Assembly: GCF_000365425.1 (NCBI RefSeq)
Contig: NZ_AQOV01000001.1
Span: forward strand, 682,001 to 746,000
DNA: 64,000 nucleotides
Direction: 5' to 3'
From: Methylomonas sp. MK1
GTDB lineage: Bacteria; Pseudomonadota; Gammaproteobacteria; Methylococcales; Methylomonadaceae
A model generated the notes under the pieces. It saw only the letters and a program-made list of their open reading frames with translations, was not told where the DNA came from and made no database searches. Positions 62,667-64,000 of this stretch are shown here, piece by piece. The translations under genes and the position numbers were made by a program. Every line of letters begins with the position of its first letter. Position 1 is the stretch's first letter.

Positions 62667-63542
62667 TTATGGTTGCCCCCATAAACCGGTAGAAAGCTTT
62701 ATTTTTTTGGCAATAATTTCGTGACCGTAATTCATCGATGTGGATGAAGTTTTACCGACTGCTTGATTGATATTTCCCTCTTCCAGCAGATCGAGGCCCG
62801 CTTGGTAAGCACTCCAAATAGCACGGGCATAAAGCCGTGAGCCTAGGCTCAATCGTTTCACTCCTATTTTTTGTAACTCCGCCCATGGCACGATACCTTG
62901 CATTGTTCCGATCAGCAGATTGACGGGTTTGGGGGCCACTGCTTTCACGATCGCGCGCACGGCGTCAATATCGGAAGGATACGGTGCAAAAAGCACATCC
63001 GCTCCGACTTCGGCAAAGGCAGTCAGTCGTCGAATTGTGTCATCCAAATCTGGCCGCCCCTGAATATAATTGTCAGTACGACCAGTAAGCACAATGCGAC
63101 CTTTGGCGACTTTGGCAGCAGCTTTGATGCGAGCTACTGCTTTATCGAAATCGTGAATCGGATTTTCCGGATTAGCAGTAGTGTCCTCGATGCCTACCCC
63201 AGCGAGACCCGCAGCGATTGCAGCTTTCACGGTAGCTGCAACATCTTCAGGTTCTGGCCCAAATCCATCTTCCAAATCGCCATTTACCGGTAAACCGGTG
63301 ACATCCACTATGAGGCGTGCGTGCGCAAGGTGTTCTTCCCGACTGACTGCATGCCTTCCATCTATTCGTCCGAGCGTAGTTGCCAAAGCAGCAGAGGATG
63401 TTGCAAGCGCTTCAAATCCCGCATCCATCATTATCAGAGCCGATCCTCCATCCCATACGTTTGGCATAATGAAGCCTTCTGGTCGTTCGTGAAGGGCTTT
63501 GAATTGTTCATAGTGTTCTTGTTGTATGACGTTCATATTCAT
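62667..63542 (-). CDS. Isocitrate lyase / PEP mutase family protein
   Basis: The 291-residue TIM-barrel protein has features of the PEP mutase/ICL superfamily: FIMPNVWDGGSALIMMDAGFEALATSSAALA, the metal-binding region VNGDLEDGFG, VGIEDTT and LTGRTDNY. Members cleave or rearrange C-C or P-C bonds of 2-oxo acids or act as oxaloacetate decarboxylases. The KKCG catalytic loop of isocitrate lyase is absent, so glyoxylate function is unlikely. The exact substrate is unknown. Confidence 0.85.
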   Translation of the reverse strand: MNMNVIQQEHYEQFKALHERPEGFIMPNVWDGGSALIMMDAGFEALATSSAALATTLGRIDGRHAVSREEHLAHARLIVDVTGLPVNGDLEDGFGPEPEDVAATVKAAIAAGLAGVGIEDTTANPENPIHDFDKAVARIKAAAKVAKGRIVLTGRTDNYIQGRPDLDDTIRRLTAFAEVGADVLFAPYPSDIDAVRAIVKAVAPKPVNLLIGTMQGIVPWAELQKIGVKRLSLGSRLYARAIWSAYQAGLDLLEEGNINQAVGKTSSTSMNYGHEIIAKKIKLSTGLWGQP

Positions 63543-63702
63543 CTTGTTCTCCTATTTTTTAAATAACAGATCTGCATAACGTTTACCGCTGATTGATCTA
63601 ATAACAGTCGTGCTTGCTCTTACCCAAATAGGGTCTGAGAAGCCTTAACGGTCATAGATTTTCACGGGTTGTTTCCCTTTGTTTTTTTTCGAATTGATGA
63701 AA

Positions 63703-64000
63703 CTATGAATCCCACCCACCGCCTAACGCGCGAAATACGCCTACGGCAGCGCGCGCTATATCCACTTGCTTTGCGCTGAGTTGATCACGAGCTACTAGTA
63801 GCAGGCGATCCGCGTCCAATACATCGGTCAACGTAATAGAACCCGCTTTATAGGATTGCTCGGAGAGGTCGCGGGCTTTCATCAACGCTTGTACTTCGCC
63901 CTCTTGTTCATCAATATGAATTCGTGTTTGAGCAAAGACGACTAGCGAATTTTCTACGTCTTCAGCGGCGCGCAAAATAGCTTGTCGGTACACTGTCAAC
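63703..64000 (-). CDS. Outer membrane efflux protein (NodT/OprM-like), C-terminal part
   Basis: The frame enters from the right edge and ends at 63703. The 99 visible residues (YRQAILRAAEDVENSLVVFAQTRIHIDEQE....ARDLSEQSYKAGSITLTDVLDADRLLLVARDQLSAKQVDIARAAVGVFRALGGGW) are the typical C-terminal repeat of RND-associated outer-membrane factors. The pump subunits would be beyond the window. Confidence 0.88.
   Translation of the reverse strand, partial: LTVYRQAILRAAEDVENSLVVFAQTRIHIDEQEGEVQALMKARDLSEQSYKAGSITLTDVLDADRLLLVARDQLSAKQVDIARAAVGVFRALGGGWDS

Overview
The window looks like DNA of a gammaproteobacterial methanotroph (Methylococcales, for example Methylomonas or a relative). The strongest pointer is a complete particulate monooxygenase operon in the order A-B-C, the order known for the divergent pXMO (pxmABC) of that group. 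A PEP-CTERM-like surface protein and several accessory genes agree with this. Genus-level placement is inference from reading alone.

Layout. (1) 1-6.7 kb is ordinary chromosome-like or cargo DNA: the end of a methyltransferase gene, a HTH-ImmA/IrrE peptidase paired with an unknown protein, a cupin, a DinB protein, a class IV aminotransferase, an EamA exporter and a divergent MocR regulator. (2) 7.1-24.6 kb is a conjugation and replication module. It has a lytic transglycosylase, FlhD/FlhC-like activators (SetDC/AcaDC type), F-type TraG-TraH-TraF, a MobI-like protein with a candidate oriT, a TrfA-like replication initiator with eight iterons, a MobH-class TraI relaxase, the TraD coupling protein and a DUF4400 protein. 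This resembles the SXT/IncC transfer family joined to an iteron replicon, so the DNA is either a conjugative plasmid or an integrated relative. (3) 24.7-25.9 kb is an apparently intact IS5-family element. (4) 25.9-38.3 kb is read entirely on the minus strand: pxmABC, two paralogous secreted membrane-anchored proteins with a predicted N-terminal histidine (candidate copper His-brace proteins), a PHB-depolymerase-like hydrolase, an alternative sigma factor, and hflK-hflC-ftsH. (5) 38.3-42.6 kb holds two TetR paralogues, dead transposases, and a decayed, rearranged second copy of parts of region 4. (6) 42.8-52.7 kb carries moeA, moaCB, moaE, moeB-rhodanese, moaD, moaA and a molybdopterin enzyme that most resembles acetylene hydratase. 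(7) 53.3-64 kb has a LysR regulator, an orphaned FMN riboswitch, an EthD-like gene, nested insertion sequences, HxlR and TetR regulators, a small membrane protein, an Old Yellow Enzyme homologue with replaced active-site residues, a PEP-mutase/isocitrate-lyase family protein, and the end of an outer-membrane efflux gene.

How it may work together. A 25-bp tripartite motif (CTAT-N6-ATAG-N7-CTAT) lies at the lysR start, upstream of the acetylene-hydratase-like gene and at nearly equal distances upstream of both EthD-like genes, with two further copies. That makes a coherent candidate LysR regulon. A different palindrome (TGTACC-N4-GGTACA type) lies upstream of pxmA, of the intact tetR and of a small membrane protein gene at 61 kb, which makes a candidate TetR regulon controlling pXMO. 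The most interesting hypothesis is that a methanotroph carries a dedicated, cofactor-supplied acetylene hydratase-like enzyme near a methane-monooxygenase relative. Acetylene is a classical suicide inhibitor of such monooxygenases. None of this has been tested by search or experiment here.
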